Shown: piece by piece, positions 24,292-32,794 of the stretch
Layout of the letters: every line of letters starts with the position of its first letter
How positions within the stretch are numbered: position 1 is the stretch's first letter
DNA from: Actinomycetota bacterium
GTDB taxonomy: Bacteria > Actinomycetota > Thermoleophilia > Gaiellales > Gaiellaceae
DNA length: 51,062 bases
Assembly (NCBI GenBank): GCA_005884575.1
Contig: VAWW01000065.1
Coordinates: 1-51,062, forward strand
Direction of reading: 5' to 3'
Notes under the pieces: model-generated
What the model was told of the DNA's origin: nothing
What the model saw: the letters and a program-made list of their open reading frames with translations, nothing else
Databases searched by the model: none
Made by a program: the position numbers and the translations under genes

Positions 24292-25616
24292 CTGGCCTCC
24301 CTGATTTGCGCGGACGGAAGCTCGATCGTAGCCTTCGTGCCCTGGCCGGGCGAGGACGCGATGCGCAGCGTGCCGCCGACGGCGTTGATCGCCTGCGCGG
24401 CGATTGCCAGCCCGAGTCCGAATCCGTCGCGGTCGACCGCGCCGCGGTAGAACGGCTCCTGCACGCGTTCGAGATGCTCGGGAAGGATTCCCTCGCCCGG
24501 ATCGTCGACCTCGACGGTCACGCGTCCGGCGCCGGAGTCCCAGGCGTTGATCCTCACGGTCCCCCCGCGTGCGTGCTGCAGCGCGTTCTCGACGATCGAC
24601 TGGAACGCCTGCTCGGCCAGGTCGCGCTCGACGAAGACGGCGATGCTCGGGTCGCACGTCAGCTCGACGCGGTGCTCCGGCCCGTCGGCTCCGCCGGCGA
24701 CGTCCTGGAGCAGCGGCTCGAGGCGGACGAACTCGAGCCGCGGAGGCTGCACTCCGGCCTCCGCGCGCGCGAGGACGAGGAGCGCCTGCATCAGGCGGAC
24801 GAGCCGGTTTGTCTCGCGCTCGAGGTGGGCGAGGAAGCGGTCCCGCTCTGCCGGGATCTCCTTCGCGCCTCCCTGGAGCACCTCGACGGCGCTCGCGATC
24901 GCGGCCGTCGGGGTACGCATCTGGTGCGCCGCATTGCGGACGAACTCGCTGTTCACGCGATCGCGGCGGTGCTGCCGCGTGACGTCCTCGAGGACGAGCA
25001 CCGGGCCCTCGTCGCGGACCGGCGGAAGCGCGAAGATCCGGAGCGTCCGCGAGCCCGCGTCCGCGATGCGTGGAGCGAGCCCGATGCGCGACCGCCGGGC
25101 CCGCTCGACGATCGTCGCGAGCGAGATCGACGGCCAAGGCTCCGGCAGCGGCCGTCCCACGACGAGCGCCTGCGGCCGGAACAGCACCTTGGCGAGCGGA
25201 TTCGCGAATGTGACCTTGCCGTCGTTGCCCACGCGCACGACGCCGTGCGGGAACCCGAACAGGAACTCGCCGAGTGAGTCGCCGGCGTCGGCGCGGCTCC
25301 GCGGTTGCGTCCGCAGCCTCACGAGCAGCACGCCGTCCTCGAGCCTGCGGACGCGGATCTCGGTGCGCCGGCCCGAGAGGAACGTCTCGAGACGTCCCTC
25401 GCCCTTCGCGAGCAGCTCGCGCAGCGGTCGGCGGCTGACCGGCGGGACGAGGTCCTCGAGGTGCTTCCCCTCGATCTTCTCCGGCCCGAACCCGAACAGC
25501 CCGGAGGCGGCGGCGTTGGCCGTCAGGACGTGGCCCTTCGCGTCGACGGCGAGCAGGCCGTCGGCCGACTCGTCGAGCAGCGCCCGCAGCAACTTGACGC
25601 TGGGCCGCGCGCTCAC
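24288..25616 (-). CDS. PAS-domain sensor histidine kinase
   Basis: 442 aa, no membrane helix, so cytoplasmic. PAS 1 (~5-75: LLDESADGLLAVDAKGHVLTANAAA) and PAS 2 (~108-205: EFLFGFPHGVVRVGNDGKVTFANP). HisKA has acceptor His in NAAHQMRTP, and the ATPase domain has VENALQHARGG, DDPGEGI and FGLGLAIAAQ. The GTG start overlaps the stop of the CheR-PAS gene (GTGA), and its own end overlaps the response regulator. The upstream protein, with matching PAS and coiled-coil parts, may feed it signals. Confidence 0.88.
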   Translation of the reverse strand: MSARPSVKLLRALLDESADGLLAVDAKGHVLTANAAASGLFGFGPEKIEGKHLEDLVPPVSRRPLRELLAKGEGRLETFLSGRRTEIRVRRLEDGVLLVRLRTQPRSRADAGDSLGEFLFGFPHGVVRVGNDGKVTFANPLAKVLFRPQALVVGRPLPEPWPSISLATIVERARRSRIGLAPRIADAGSRTLRIFALPPVRDEGPVLVLEDVTRQHRRDRVNSEFVRNAAHQMRTPTAAIASAVEVLQGGAKEIPAERDRFLAHLERETNRLVRLMQALLVLARAEAGVQPPRLEFVRLEPLLQDVAGGADGPEHRVELTCDPSIAVFVERDLAEQAFQSIVENALQHARGGTVRINAWDSGAGRVTVEVDDPGEGILPEHLERVQEPFYRGAVDRDGFGLGLAIAAQAINAVGGTLRIASSPGQGTKATIELPSAQIREAS

Positions 25617-27404
25617 CGCTTCGTGTCGGCCTCCATCATCAGGATCGCGCCGAGCGGTCCGCCGCCGGCGAGCCTCAGCGGCGCGAGCCGGATGTCGAGC
25701 GCGATCGGCCGGCCGCGCCTGTTGACCGCGTCGAGGCGGAGCACGCCGTCCGTCTTCCCGGCGAGCGCGTCCCGCAACGGCTTGCGCAGCTTGTCCGTCG
25801 GCAGGCCGATGTCGAGGTTGAGGAAATGCTGCCCGACGACCTCGTCGCTGCGCAGGCCCCAGAGGTCGGACGCGGTGCCGTTCCACGCCTGGACACGGAG
25901 CTCCTTGTCCAGGACGACGACGCCGGCGTCGAGCCCCGCGAGCACCGACTCGAGGAACGCGTTGACCTCGTTGAGCTCGTCCGTGCGCTGCTGCAGCTCG
26001 TCGTTGATCGTCTCGAGCTCTTCGTTCGTCGACTGGAGCTCTTCGTTCATCGTCTCGAGCTCTTCGTTCGTCGACTGCAGCTCTTCGTTCGTCGTCTCGA
26101 GCTCTTCGTTCGTCGACTGCAGTTCTTCGTTCGTCGTCTCGAGCTCCTCCACGGTCGACTGGAGCTCCTCGTACGCGGTCTCCACCTCGCGCTTCGACTC
26201 GTGGAGGGCCTGCCGGGACGATCTCGCCTGTGGAGGCGACGAGCGGTGCGATCTGGATGTCGACGAAGCGCACCTCGGAGCCCGCGTGCCACTCGACGTC
26301 ACGCAGCGATACGGCGTGCCGCTCCTCGTACGCCTGCTCGATCTTCGAACGGAGCTCGATCGGCCGGTACGAGAACTCGAGATCCTGCAGCAGGACCCCG
26401 ATGTCCCGCTGGCTGAGACCGAACAGCAGCCGTGCCTGCAGGTTCGCCGCGGCCAGGTGGCCTTCGGGGCCGAGGAGGATCTGCGCGACCGGCCCCGCCT
26501 CGAAGCCCGCATCGCGAATCGCGCGAACCGTCGCCGGGATCGCGTCGTCCGTCTCCGGCACCGTCACCGCCGCGCGCTCGCGGACCGCCGATGGGACCTT
26601 GCTGAAGATCCGCCGCTTGAGATCGACCGCCGCGAAGAGTGGCGACCGCGCGACCAGCACCTCCGACTTGCCGAGGAACAGGAAGCCGTTGTCGCGCAGG
26701 CCGAAGTGGAAGCTGGCCAGGATTCGCCGCTGCGTGTCGGCGTCGAAGTACATCAGCGTGTTGCGCGAGACGAGGAAGTCGATCCGTGAGATCGGCGGAT
26801 CCTGGACGAGGTCGTGGCGACCGAAGATGACCGTGCGGCGCAGGTCGACGCGGAAGACGAAGCTGCCGTTCGCGGGCTCGAAGTACTTCTCGCGGAACTC
26901 CTGCGGGACCGGCTCGACCTGAGCGGCGGTGTACGCCGCATGGCGGCCCACGGCGAGCGCCTCGTCGTCGACGTCGGTCGCGTAGATCTTGACCCGCCTG
27001 CGGAGCTCGTCCTCGCCGAGCGCCTCGGCGAAGATCATGGCGAGCGTGTAGGGCTCCTCGCCCGTCGAGCACCCGGTCGACCAGATCCGGATCGCGTCCG
27101 CAGGAGCGCGCGCCTCGATGATCCGGGGCACGATCTCGCTCTGGACGTAGTCCCACGTCGGCAGGTCGCGGAAGAACGACGTGACGTTGATCAGGATCGT
27201 GTTGAAGAGCTGGACGAATTCGTCCGGGTGGCGCTCGAGGTAAGCGCGGTAGCCGGCGGCGTCGTTCGTGCGCGTCTCGTGCATCCGCTTCGCGATCCGC
27301 CGGCCGAGGCTGGGACGCTTGTAGCCGGTGAAGTCGAAGCCGCGCTCGTCGCGCAGGAAGTCGAGCAGCTCCTCGATGTCCCCGCCGGGATCGGTGTCGC
27401 TCAT
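25613..27404 (-). pseudogene. CheR-type methyltransferase fused to PAS/coiled coil, frameshifted
   Basis: The ATG at 27404 overlaps the cheB stop. Frame one gives a CheR methyltransferase: FDFTGYKRPSLGRRIAKRM, INVTSFFRD, IWSTGCSTGEEPYTLAM (AdoMet loop) and RNTLMYFD (Asn-Tyr site region), then a PAS-like part ending IAPLVASTGEI. Near 26205-26222 the frame changes and the protein resumes as ALHESKREVETAYEELQ, a long coiled coil of 7-residue repeats, then a PAS domain ending at 25613. Related proteins have a GVSITFTDVTRYR-like stretch between the two parts; it is missing, so a short deletion caused the shift. Either a decayed gene or a sequence fault. Confidence 0.82.
25995..26175 (-). repeat. 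21-bp tandem repeat encoding a coiled coil
   Basis: About eight degenerate 21-bp units, alternating GAAGAGCTGCAGTCGACGAA and GAAGAGCTCGAGACGACGAA types on the minus strand. They encode alternating EELQSTN and EELETTN heptads. This is the signal helix between the CheR-PAS part and the last PAS domain. Such repeats can expand or contract by slippage. Confidence 0.85.
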
Positions 27405-28394
27405 GAGCTCTCCTCGGTGCCGGAGGCCTCCGTCTCGAGCGCCTGCAGGAGCTCGCGAATCACGACGGCCTGGTCGATCGTGCCGTTGGCGCGCCGGTCG
27501 AACATGGAGGCGCTGTGGCCGCCGCCGCGCCGGCGCAGGCGCTCCGCGAGCTGGCGCGTCAGCGCGGCGCGCTCCTCGAGGGCCCGGAGCGCCGTCCAGA
27601 GGGCGGTCTCCACGTTGCCGTTCTGGGCGGCCAGGAAGCTCGCGGCACCGGTAGACGGGCCGGCCGTCCTCTTCGTCCTCCCAGATCCCGCCGTTGCAGT
27701 CCGGGCAGCTCAGGCCGGTTGCACGTCCCGGCTGCGGCTCGTCGCTCGCGGCGCGATCGATCTGGACGAGCCAGTCGTCGTACATGCCGGGATCGCGCGA
27801 CCACCCTCCGTTGGGAGTCGCTGCCGACTCGGCGAGTGCGGGACCGATCGCCCGCGCGGCGAGGATGAAGTCGGCCTTCACGTGCTCCAGCGCGGCATCC
27901 GGCATCGAGCGGTAGAGCGCGTCCTCCGGATCCTGGACGACTGTGAGGCCGCCGTGCCTCTTGATCGCGCCGAGGCCGAGCGTCCCGTCGTCGAGCACGC
28001 CGGAGAGGACGACGCCGGCGACGCCCTCGCGGTGCGCGTGCGCGGCCGTCTGGAAGAGCCGATCGATCGCCGGCCGGTGCCCGTTCACCATCGGACCGGG
28101 ATCGAGATGCAGGCGGTTGCCGTAGACGGTGAGGTGGAAGCCCGGCGGGCCGACGTAGATGCGGCCGCCCACGATCGGCTCCCGGTCCTTCGCCTCCTTC
28201 GCCGGCAGGTTGCCGGCACGGCCGATGATCTCCGGGAGGACGCTCGTCCCGAGCGGCGGGAGGTGCAGCACGACGAGGACCGCCGCCGGAAAGTCATGCG
28301 GGAGGCCCGCCGCGAAGTCACGCAGTGCCTCGACGCCACCGGCCGACGCGCCGACGACCACGAGATGGTGGCCTCGCTGCACATCGTTGGGCAC
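27401..28394 (-). pseudogene. Stand-alone CheB-type methylesterase, frameshifted near its zinc-ribbon tail
   Basis: GTG start at 28394 after GAGGGG. Residues 1-190 are a CheB esterase: VVVGASAGGVEALRDF (catalytic Ser), VVLHLPP (catalytic His region) and SGVLDDGTLGLGAI (Asp). No receiver domain. The tail begins LSCPDCNGGIWEDEE, a zinc ribbon, and at YRCR the frame is lost near 27640. From 27613 on, the frame beginning with N-V-E-T-A-L-W-T-A-L carries the normal end RALEERAALTRQLAERL to the TGA at 27403-27401. The VGHAYSPE-like segment expected between them is missing. No chemoreceptor, CheA or CheW is nearby. Confidence 0.82.
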
Positions 28395-28467
28395 CGCGTC
28401 CCCTCTCGCTCACGTGCGACCGGCTCCAGCATAGTCTTCCCTAGGGGCTGCGGCTTAGGATCTCTCG

Positions 28468-29298
28468 GTGGCCAGGCCGCGCGAGGAGGATCTTCCGGCC
28501 TGGAGCCTCCCAGCCGGAGCCGTCGAGCGGATCGCGCTGCCGACGGCGTGGCCGGAGCGCGTGACGCGCGACTGGGCCTGGGAGGGGGCGCGCGGCGAGG
28601 GCGTGCGCGTGTGCGTGCTCGACAGCGGCATCGAGCTCGACCATCCGCTCGTCGGGCCGGTGCAGCACTCGCTAGCGGTGACGCGCACGCGCGACGGCGT
28701 CGTCGAGGTTCACGAGGACGACGCGGGCGATCTGTGCGGTCACGGCACGTCGTGCGCCGGGATCATCCGCTCGCTCGCACCCGACTGCGAGCTGACGAGC
28801 GTGCGCGTGCTCGGTGCGGGCTACACCGGCAGCGGGCCCGTCCTGCTCGCCGGGCTCGAATGGGCCGTCGATCAGGGCTTCGACGTGATCAACATGAGCC
28901 TCTCGACGACGAAGAAGCAGTTCGCAGAGACCTTGCACGAGCTTGCCGACGCGGCGTACTTTCGGCGTACGATGCTCGTCGCGTCCGCGCACAACATGCC
29001 CGTCGAGAGCTTCCCGTGGCGGTTTTCGTCCGTGATCTCCGTCGGCAGCCACGAGGATCCGGATCCGCTCGCGTACTACTACAACCCGGCGCCGCCCGTC
29101 GAGTTCTTCGCGCGCGGCCTCGAGGTCGACGTCGCGTGGCTCGGCGGCGCGACGCTGCGCTGCACGGGCAACAGCTTCGCGACGCCGCACGTCGCGGGAA
29201 TCTGCGCGCTGATCCTCTCGCGGCACCCGGAGCTGACGCCGTTCCAGCTGAAGAGCGTCCTCTACCTGACGGCGTCGAACGTGAGCGGCGACGCATGA
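28468..29298 (+). CDS. S8 family subtilisin-like serine peptidase, no signal peptide
   Basis: 276 aa. Catalytic triad: Asp in VLDSGIELDHP (~residue 52), His in GHGTSCAGI (~95) and Ser in GNSFATPHVAGI (~235). The oxyanion Asn may be in ASAHNMPVESF. The N-terminus (MARPREEDLPAWSLP) is not a signal peptide, so the enzyme should be cytoplasmic unless exported otherwise. The GTG follows a TAGGAT box (28456-28461) by 6 nt. It overlaps a 52-aa ORF by ATGA, which in turn overlaps a GAF protein by GTGA. This architecture suggests a small maturation or signalling cassette. Confidence 0.88.
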   Translation: MARPREEDLPAWSLPAGAVERIALPTAWPERVTRDWAWEGARGEGVRVCVLDSGIELDHPLVGPVQHSLAVTRTRDGVVEVHEDDAGDLCGHGTSCAGIIRSLAPDCELTSVRVLGAGYTGSGPVLLAGLEWAVDQGFDVINMSLSTTKKQFAETLHELADAAYFRRTMLVASAHNMPVESFPWRFSSVISVGSHEDPDPLAYYYNPAPPVEFFARGLEVDVAWLGGATLRCTGNSFATPHVAGICALILSRHPELTPFQLKSVLYLTASNVSGDA

Positions 29299-29453
29299 GC
29301 TTGCTCACGTTCCCGGTGCGCCGCCGGCGGTGCGAGGCCGGAGGGCACAGTACGAACCAGTACGGGCCCGGAGAGCATCGCGCTGTCAGCGGCGTCAGCC
29401 GTTCGCGGAGCGCCGCTCCGCGGCGCGGGAGCGAAAGGCGGCCGGGGGCGTGA
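29295..29453 (+). CDS. 52-aa cationic peptide ORF coupled between S8 peptidase and GAF genes
   Basis: Begins MSLLTFPVRRRRCEAGGHST and ends GSERRPGA; rich in Arg, Ser and Gly with a single Cys. ATG overlaps the peptidase stop (ATGA, 29295-29298), and its TGA overlaps the GAF start (GTGA, 29450-29453). GC at third positions is high, as in real genes here. Possibly a substrate of the peptidase. I recognise no family; it could also be a non-functional spacer read through for coupling. Confidence 0.5.
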   Translation: MSLLTFPVRRRRCEAGGHSTNQYGPGEHRAVSGVSRSRSAAPRRGSERRPGA

Positions 29454-30082
29454 GCGACTTGCGCGACGCTGTGGCGGCCGGCGTGCTCGGCGCGGAGGAG
29501 TCGTATCGGGAGCTGCTGCGCTCCGTCGTCGAGACGGCGCGCGCGATCTTCCGGGCGCGCGCGTCCTCGGTCTTCCTCCTGGACGAGGAGGCCGACGAGC
29601 TCGTCTTCGAGGCGGTCGCGGGCGAAGGTGCGGCGACGCTCGTCGGCCGTCGCTTCCCGTCGAGCACCGGCGTCGCGGGCTGGGTGCTCGTGACGCGGCA
29701 GCCGCTCGTCGTGGAGGACGTCGGCGCCGACACGCGCTTCTCGCGCGAGGCCGCGGAGAGCACCGGTTACGTGCCGAAGGGACTGATGGCCGTGCCGCTG
29801 CTCGTCGAGGACCGCGCACTCGGCGTGCTCGAGGTGCTCGATCGGCCGAGCGAGGAGCGCTTCACGCTCGCGGAGATGGATCTCCTCTCGCTCTTCGCGA
29901 ACCAGGCGGCGATCGCACTCGACCTGCTCCAGCGGGCGCGCCGCGCGCAGGCGGCGCTCGCGGGCGACGGCGAGCTTGGAGCGCTCGCGCGGATCGCGTC
30001 GCAGCTCGAGTCCGCGCCGGAGGAGGCGCGCGCCGCCGGCCTCGAGCTGCTCTCGTCGCTCGAGCGGCTGCTCGGTTCTTGA
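29450..30082 (+). CDS. GAF-domain protein
   Basis: 210 aa. A single GAF domain spans ~20-165: FLLDEEADELVFEAVAGEGAATLVGRRFPSSTGVAGWVL, QPLVVEDVGADTRFSREAAE and LMAVPLLVEDRALGVLEVLD. The C-terminal ~45 residues are helical. No output domain is visible, so it is probably a ligand-binding partner for another protein, perhaps the adjacent peptidase. Ends in a strong bidirectional terminator at 30087-30113. Confidence 0.82.
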   Translation: MSDLRDAVAAGVLGAEESYRELLRSVVETARAIFRARASSVFLLDEEADELVFEAVAGEGAATLVGRRFPSSTGVAGWVLVTRQPLVVEDVGADTRFSREAAESTGYVPKGLMAVPLLVEDRALGVLEVLDRPSEERFTLAEMDLLSLFANQAAIALDLLQRARRAQAALAGDGELGALARIASQLESAPEEARAAGLELLSSLERLLGS

Positions 30083-30086
30083 AAGC

Positions 30087-30113
30087 AAGAGCCCGGGGAA
30101 GGCCCGGGCTCTT
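30087..30113. terminator. Bidirectional terminator between GAF gene and small acidic gene
   Basis: AAGAGCCCGGG (30087-30097), loop GAAGG, CCCGGGCTCTT (30103-30113): an 11-bp perfect stem. It sits 5 nt after the GAF stop and 30 nt beyond the end of the convergent small ORF. Confidence 0.82.
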
Positions 30114-30143
30114 CGTACCGTCCTGGTAGTTCAGTCGAGCGGA

Positions 30144-30311
30144 CTAGAGGTTCTTCTTGCCGGTGTGCGCCTCGACGTCGTCGTCGCCGTCGTCGCCGTC
30201 GTCGTCCACGGCCTTGACCGACTTGGCCGCGTGGCCCTCGACGTCTTCACTCTCGCGCCGCATCCCGGGCTCCCCCTCGGGATTCAGGTCGTCCCGCTCC
30301 TCAGTCGACAT
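30144..30311 (-). CDS. 55-aa acidic protein with repeated DVE(G/A)H motif
   Basis: MSTEERDDLNPEGEPGM start, then EDVEGHAAKSV and, after an Asp-rich linker, DDVEAHTGKKNL at the end. The motif (D/E)DVE(G/A)HxxK appears twice. The gene is supported by a strong Shine-Dalgarno sequence GGAAGGAGG a few bases before the ATG and by a terminator beyond its stop. No signal peptide or membrane helix. Small actinobacterial proteins with VE(G/A)H repeats occur, as I recall, without assigned function. GAC-rich triplet repeats encode the linker. Confidence 0.72.
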   Translation of the reverse strand: MSTEERDDLNPEGEPGMRRESEDVEGHAAKSVKAVDDDGDDGDDDVEAHTGKKNL

Positions 30312-30410
30312 TGAACTCCTCCTTCCGGAAGGACGATTACGACTACCTGACGCGCGTACGGACGTCGATCTTCCCTCGCCGGATTCAAATTCGCAACGAA
30401 AGGTGCAAGG

Positions 30411-32063
30411 GTGGCGGGGGTGACCCGGCTGCGCGAGTCGCTGCGGACGTTCGCGGAGGCCTTCCGCAACCCTGCGCTCCGGCGCCTGGAGCTCGCCTGG
30501 GCAGGGGCGAACCTCGGTTCCTGGTCGTATTCGGTCGGGATCGCGGTCTACGCGTACGAGCACGGCGGTGCGAAGGCCGTCGGCATCGTCGGCTTCGCCC
30601 GCTGGACCGCGGCGGCGCTGCTCGCGCCGTGGCTCTCGGTGCTCGGCGACCGCTACCGGCGCCGGCTCGTGATGATCTCCGCCGACGCGATCCGGGCCGT
30701 GTGCCTGGGCCTCGCCGGCGTGGCCGCGGTCGCGGGCTGGCCGCCGCTGACGGTCTACGTGCTCTGCGGTCTCGTCGCGGCGGCGGCTGCGGCGTTCCAT
30801 CCGGCGGAGGCCGCGCTGCGCCCGTCGCTGGCGCGGACGCCGGAGGAGCTGACGGCGGCGAACGTCGTCTCGAGCACGATCGCGAGCGTGGGACTCCTCG
30901 GCGGGCCTGCACTCGGCGGCATCGTCCTGGCGCTCAGCGGGCCTGGCGCGGTCTTCGGCGTCTCGGCGGCGCTGATGGTTTGGTCGGCGGCGCTCGTCCT
31001 GGTGATTCGCGTCGTCGAGACGCCGCCGGAGCGGACGGAAGCCGACGCGTCGTTCATCACCGCGGCGTTCGCGGGCTTCGCGGCGATCATCGGCGACCAG
31101 CGCCTGCGCGTCGTGATGGGTCTCTACACGGGCCAGCTCTTCGTGAACGGCCTGATGGCGGTGCTGCCGGTCGTGCTCGCGGTGCGGCTCCTCCATCTCG
31201 GCGGCTCGGGGCTCGGCTGGCTCAACTCGGCGGAAGGCGCCGGCGGCGTGCTCGGCGCGCTCGTCGCCGCGGCGCTCGTCGGCCGGAAGCGGCTCGGCGC
31301 GGACTTCGCGCTCGGCGTCGCGTTCTGGGGCGCGCCGCTGATCCTGATCGCGCTCTGGCTCAGCACGCCGGTGGCGCTCGTCCTCTTCGTCCTGATCGGG
31401 ATCAGCGGGACGGTGTGCGACGTCGCCGGGATGACGCTGCTCCAGCGCATCGCGCCCGAGGCGGTGCTGGCGCGCGTCTTCGGCGTCTTCGAGACGTTGA
31501 TCCTCGTCACGCTCGGGCTCGGCTCGCTCGCGGCGCCGGGGCTCGTCGCAGTCTTCGGCGACCGGGGCGCGCTGGTCGTCACGGGTGCGCTGCTGCCCGT
31601 GCTCTCGCTGCTCGCGTGGCCGCGGCTGCGGGCGATCGACCGCGACGCCGTCGTCCCCGAGCGGCAGCTCGACCTGCTGCGCGGGATCCCGATCTTCGCG
31701 CCGCTAGGGCCGCCGGAGCTCGAGCGGCTCGCGGCCGGGCTCGTGCCGGTGGAGGTCGAGCCGATGGCCGCGGTCTTCGAGCAGGGAGGCCACGGCGACC
31801 GGTTCTACGTCATCGACTCCGGTCGTGCGGTGGTCGAGGCGGACGGCGCCGAGATCGGCGAGCTCGGGCCGGGTAGCTTCTTCGGTGAGATCGCGCTGCT
31901 GCGCGACGTGCCGCGAACGGCGACCGTGCGCGCACTCGAGCCGCTGCAGCTGTGGGCCCTCGACCGGGAGCTGTTCATCTCCGTCGTCACCGGCCATGCT
32001 CCGAGTCTCGAAGCCGCGGAGTCGGTCGTGGGCGCCCGCCTCGCCGGTCCTGTCAGAGCATGA
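30411..32063 (+). CDS. MFS transporter fused to a cyclic-nucleotide-binding domain
   Basis: 550 aa. Residues ~1-400 form a 12-helix major-facilitator unit with GDRYRRRLVMISAD as the loop 2-3 motif. After a linker, residues ~415-540 are a cNMP-binding domain: LLRGIPIFAPLGPPELERLAAGL, GDRFYVIDSGRAVVE and GPGSFFGEIALLRDVPRTATVRA (phosphate-binding cassette). The nucleotide would gate transport from the cytoplasmic side. Substrate unknown. The GTG start is preceded by AAAGG. The 3' end overlaps the convergent MBL gene by 11 nt. Confidence 0.87.
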   Translation: MAGVTRLRESLRTFAEAFRNPALRRLELAWAGANLGSWSYSVGIAVYAYEHGGAKAVGIVGFARWTAAALLAPWLSVLGDRYRRRLVMISADAIRAVCLGLAGVAAVAGWPPLTVYVLCGLVAAAAAAFHPAEAALRPSLARTPEELTAANVVSSTIASVGLLGGPALGGIVLALSGPGAVFGVSAALMVWSAALVLVIRVVETPPERTEADASFITAAFAGFAAIIGDQRLRVVMGLYTGQLFVNGLMAVLPVVLAVRLLHLGGSGLGWLNSAEGAGGVLGALVAAALVGRKRLGADFALGVAFWGAPLILIALWLSTPVALVLFVLIGISGTVCDVAGMTLLQRIAPEAVLARVFGVFETLILVTLGLGSLAAPGLVAVFGDRGALVVTGALLPVLSLLAWPRLRAIDRDAVVPERQLDLLRGIPIFAPLGPPELERLAAGLVPVEVEPMAAVFEQGGHGDRFYVIDSGRAVVEADGAEIGELGPGSFFGEIALLRDVPRTATVRALEPLQLWALDRELFISVVTGHAPSLEAAESVVGARLAGPVRA

Positions 32064-32772
32064 TCTCGTAGCCGTCGTAGGCCCGCTCGAGCGTCTCTTC
32101 GAGCGGGAGCTCGTGCGGGCGGTGGATGACGACGAGCCGCCGCGCGCCCGAGTCCTCGAACGCCTCGACAGCTTCCTCCGCCGTCAGGTGGCCGCGCAGG
32201 TCCGGCTCCTGTTGCGCGAGCGTCGCCTCGCAGAGGAAGACGTCGACGCCCCGCGCGAGCTCCACGAGCTGCTCGCTCGGCGCCGAGTCGCCGGAGTAGG
32301 CCAGCGTGTGCGCGCTGTTCGACACGCGCAGCCCGAAGGTCAACAGGTCGTAGTGCGGGACGCGCCGCGGCGTCACCTCGAGGCCGGCCGTGGCGAACGG
32401 TTCGCCGTCGGCGTACTCGCGGACAGCGAACGTGTTGTCGAACATGTCGACGAAGCCGAGTCGTGCGCCGAACCCCCGCAGCGTCTCCGTTCCGCCAGGC
32501 GGCAGCCAGAGCTCCGGTTTGCCGTTGCTGCTCCGGCCGGGCCCGTACATCGCGCCCCACGTCCATGGGACGAGATCGCCCCAGTGGTCGAGGTGGAAGT
32601 GCGTGATCACGATCGCGTCGACGCGCGGCCAGCCTTCCATCTCGCGAAGGCGTGCGAGGACGCCCGGCCCGCAGTCCAGCAGAAGCCGTCCATCGTCCTC
32701 GACGAGATAGCCGGACTGCGCGCCGCCGGGGTTTGGCCACGCCGGCGAGCATCCGACCACGGTCAGCTTCAC
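32053..32772 (-). CDS. MBL-fold metal-dependent hydrolase (RNase Z-like fold)
   Basis: 239 aa. THFHLDHWGD gives the HxHxDH zinc site. CGPGVLARL precedes it, SGDSAPSEQLV supplies the later Asp, and GHLTAEEAVEAFEDSGARRLVVIHRPHE contains the last His. Layout resembles the RNase Z-like or phosphodiesterase branch of metallo-beta-lactamases. Together with two adjacent cNMP-binding proteins, a cyclic-nucleotide phosphodiesterase role is an attractive guess. GTG start at 32772, divergent from the cNMP gene with a 22-bp gap. Confidence 0.82.
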   Translation of the reverse strand: MKLTVVGCSPAWPNPGGAQSGYLVEDDGRLLLDCGPGVLARLREMEGWPRVDAIVITHFHLDHWGDLVPWTWGAMYGPGRSSNGKPELWLPPGGTETLRGFGARLGFVDMFDNTFAVREYADGEPFATAGLEVTPRRVPHYDLLTFGLRVSNSAHTLAYSGDSAPSEQLVELARGVDVFLCEATLAQQEPDLRGHLTAEEAVEAFEDSGARRLVVIHRPHELPLEETLERAYDGYEIML

Positions 32773-32794
32773 GCGCGTAGTCTCTCTGAATGGT

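Noticed and set aside
25995..26175. CRISPR-like array of 21-bp repeats
   Set aside because: Units are tandem without spacers and encode a heptad coiled coil in frame.
24288..28394. One giant 1368-codon open frame on the minus strand linking CheB, CheR and kinase
   Set aside because: It crosses real gene ends and frameshifted stretches. Conserved CheB and CheR-PAS tails lie in other frames, and internal stop-start overlaps define four separate genes.
23602..28394. Chemotaxis operon
   Set aside because: CheA, CheW, CheY and receptor genes are absent; the CheB and CheR modules are tied to an OmpR-type two-component pair.
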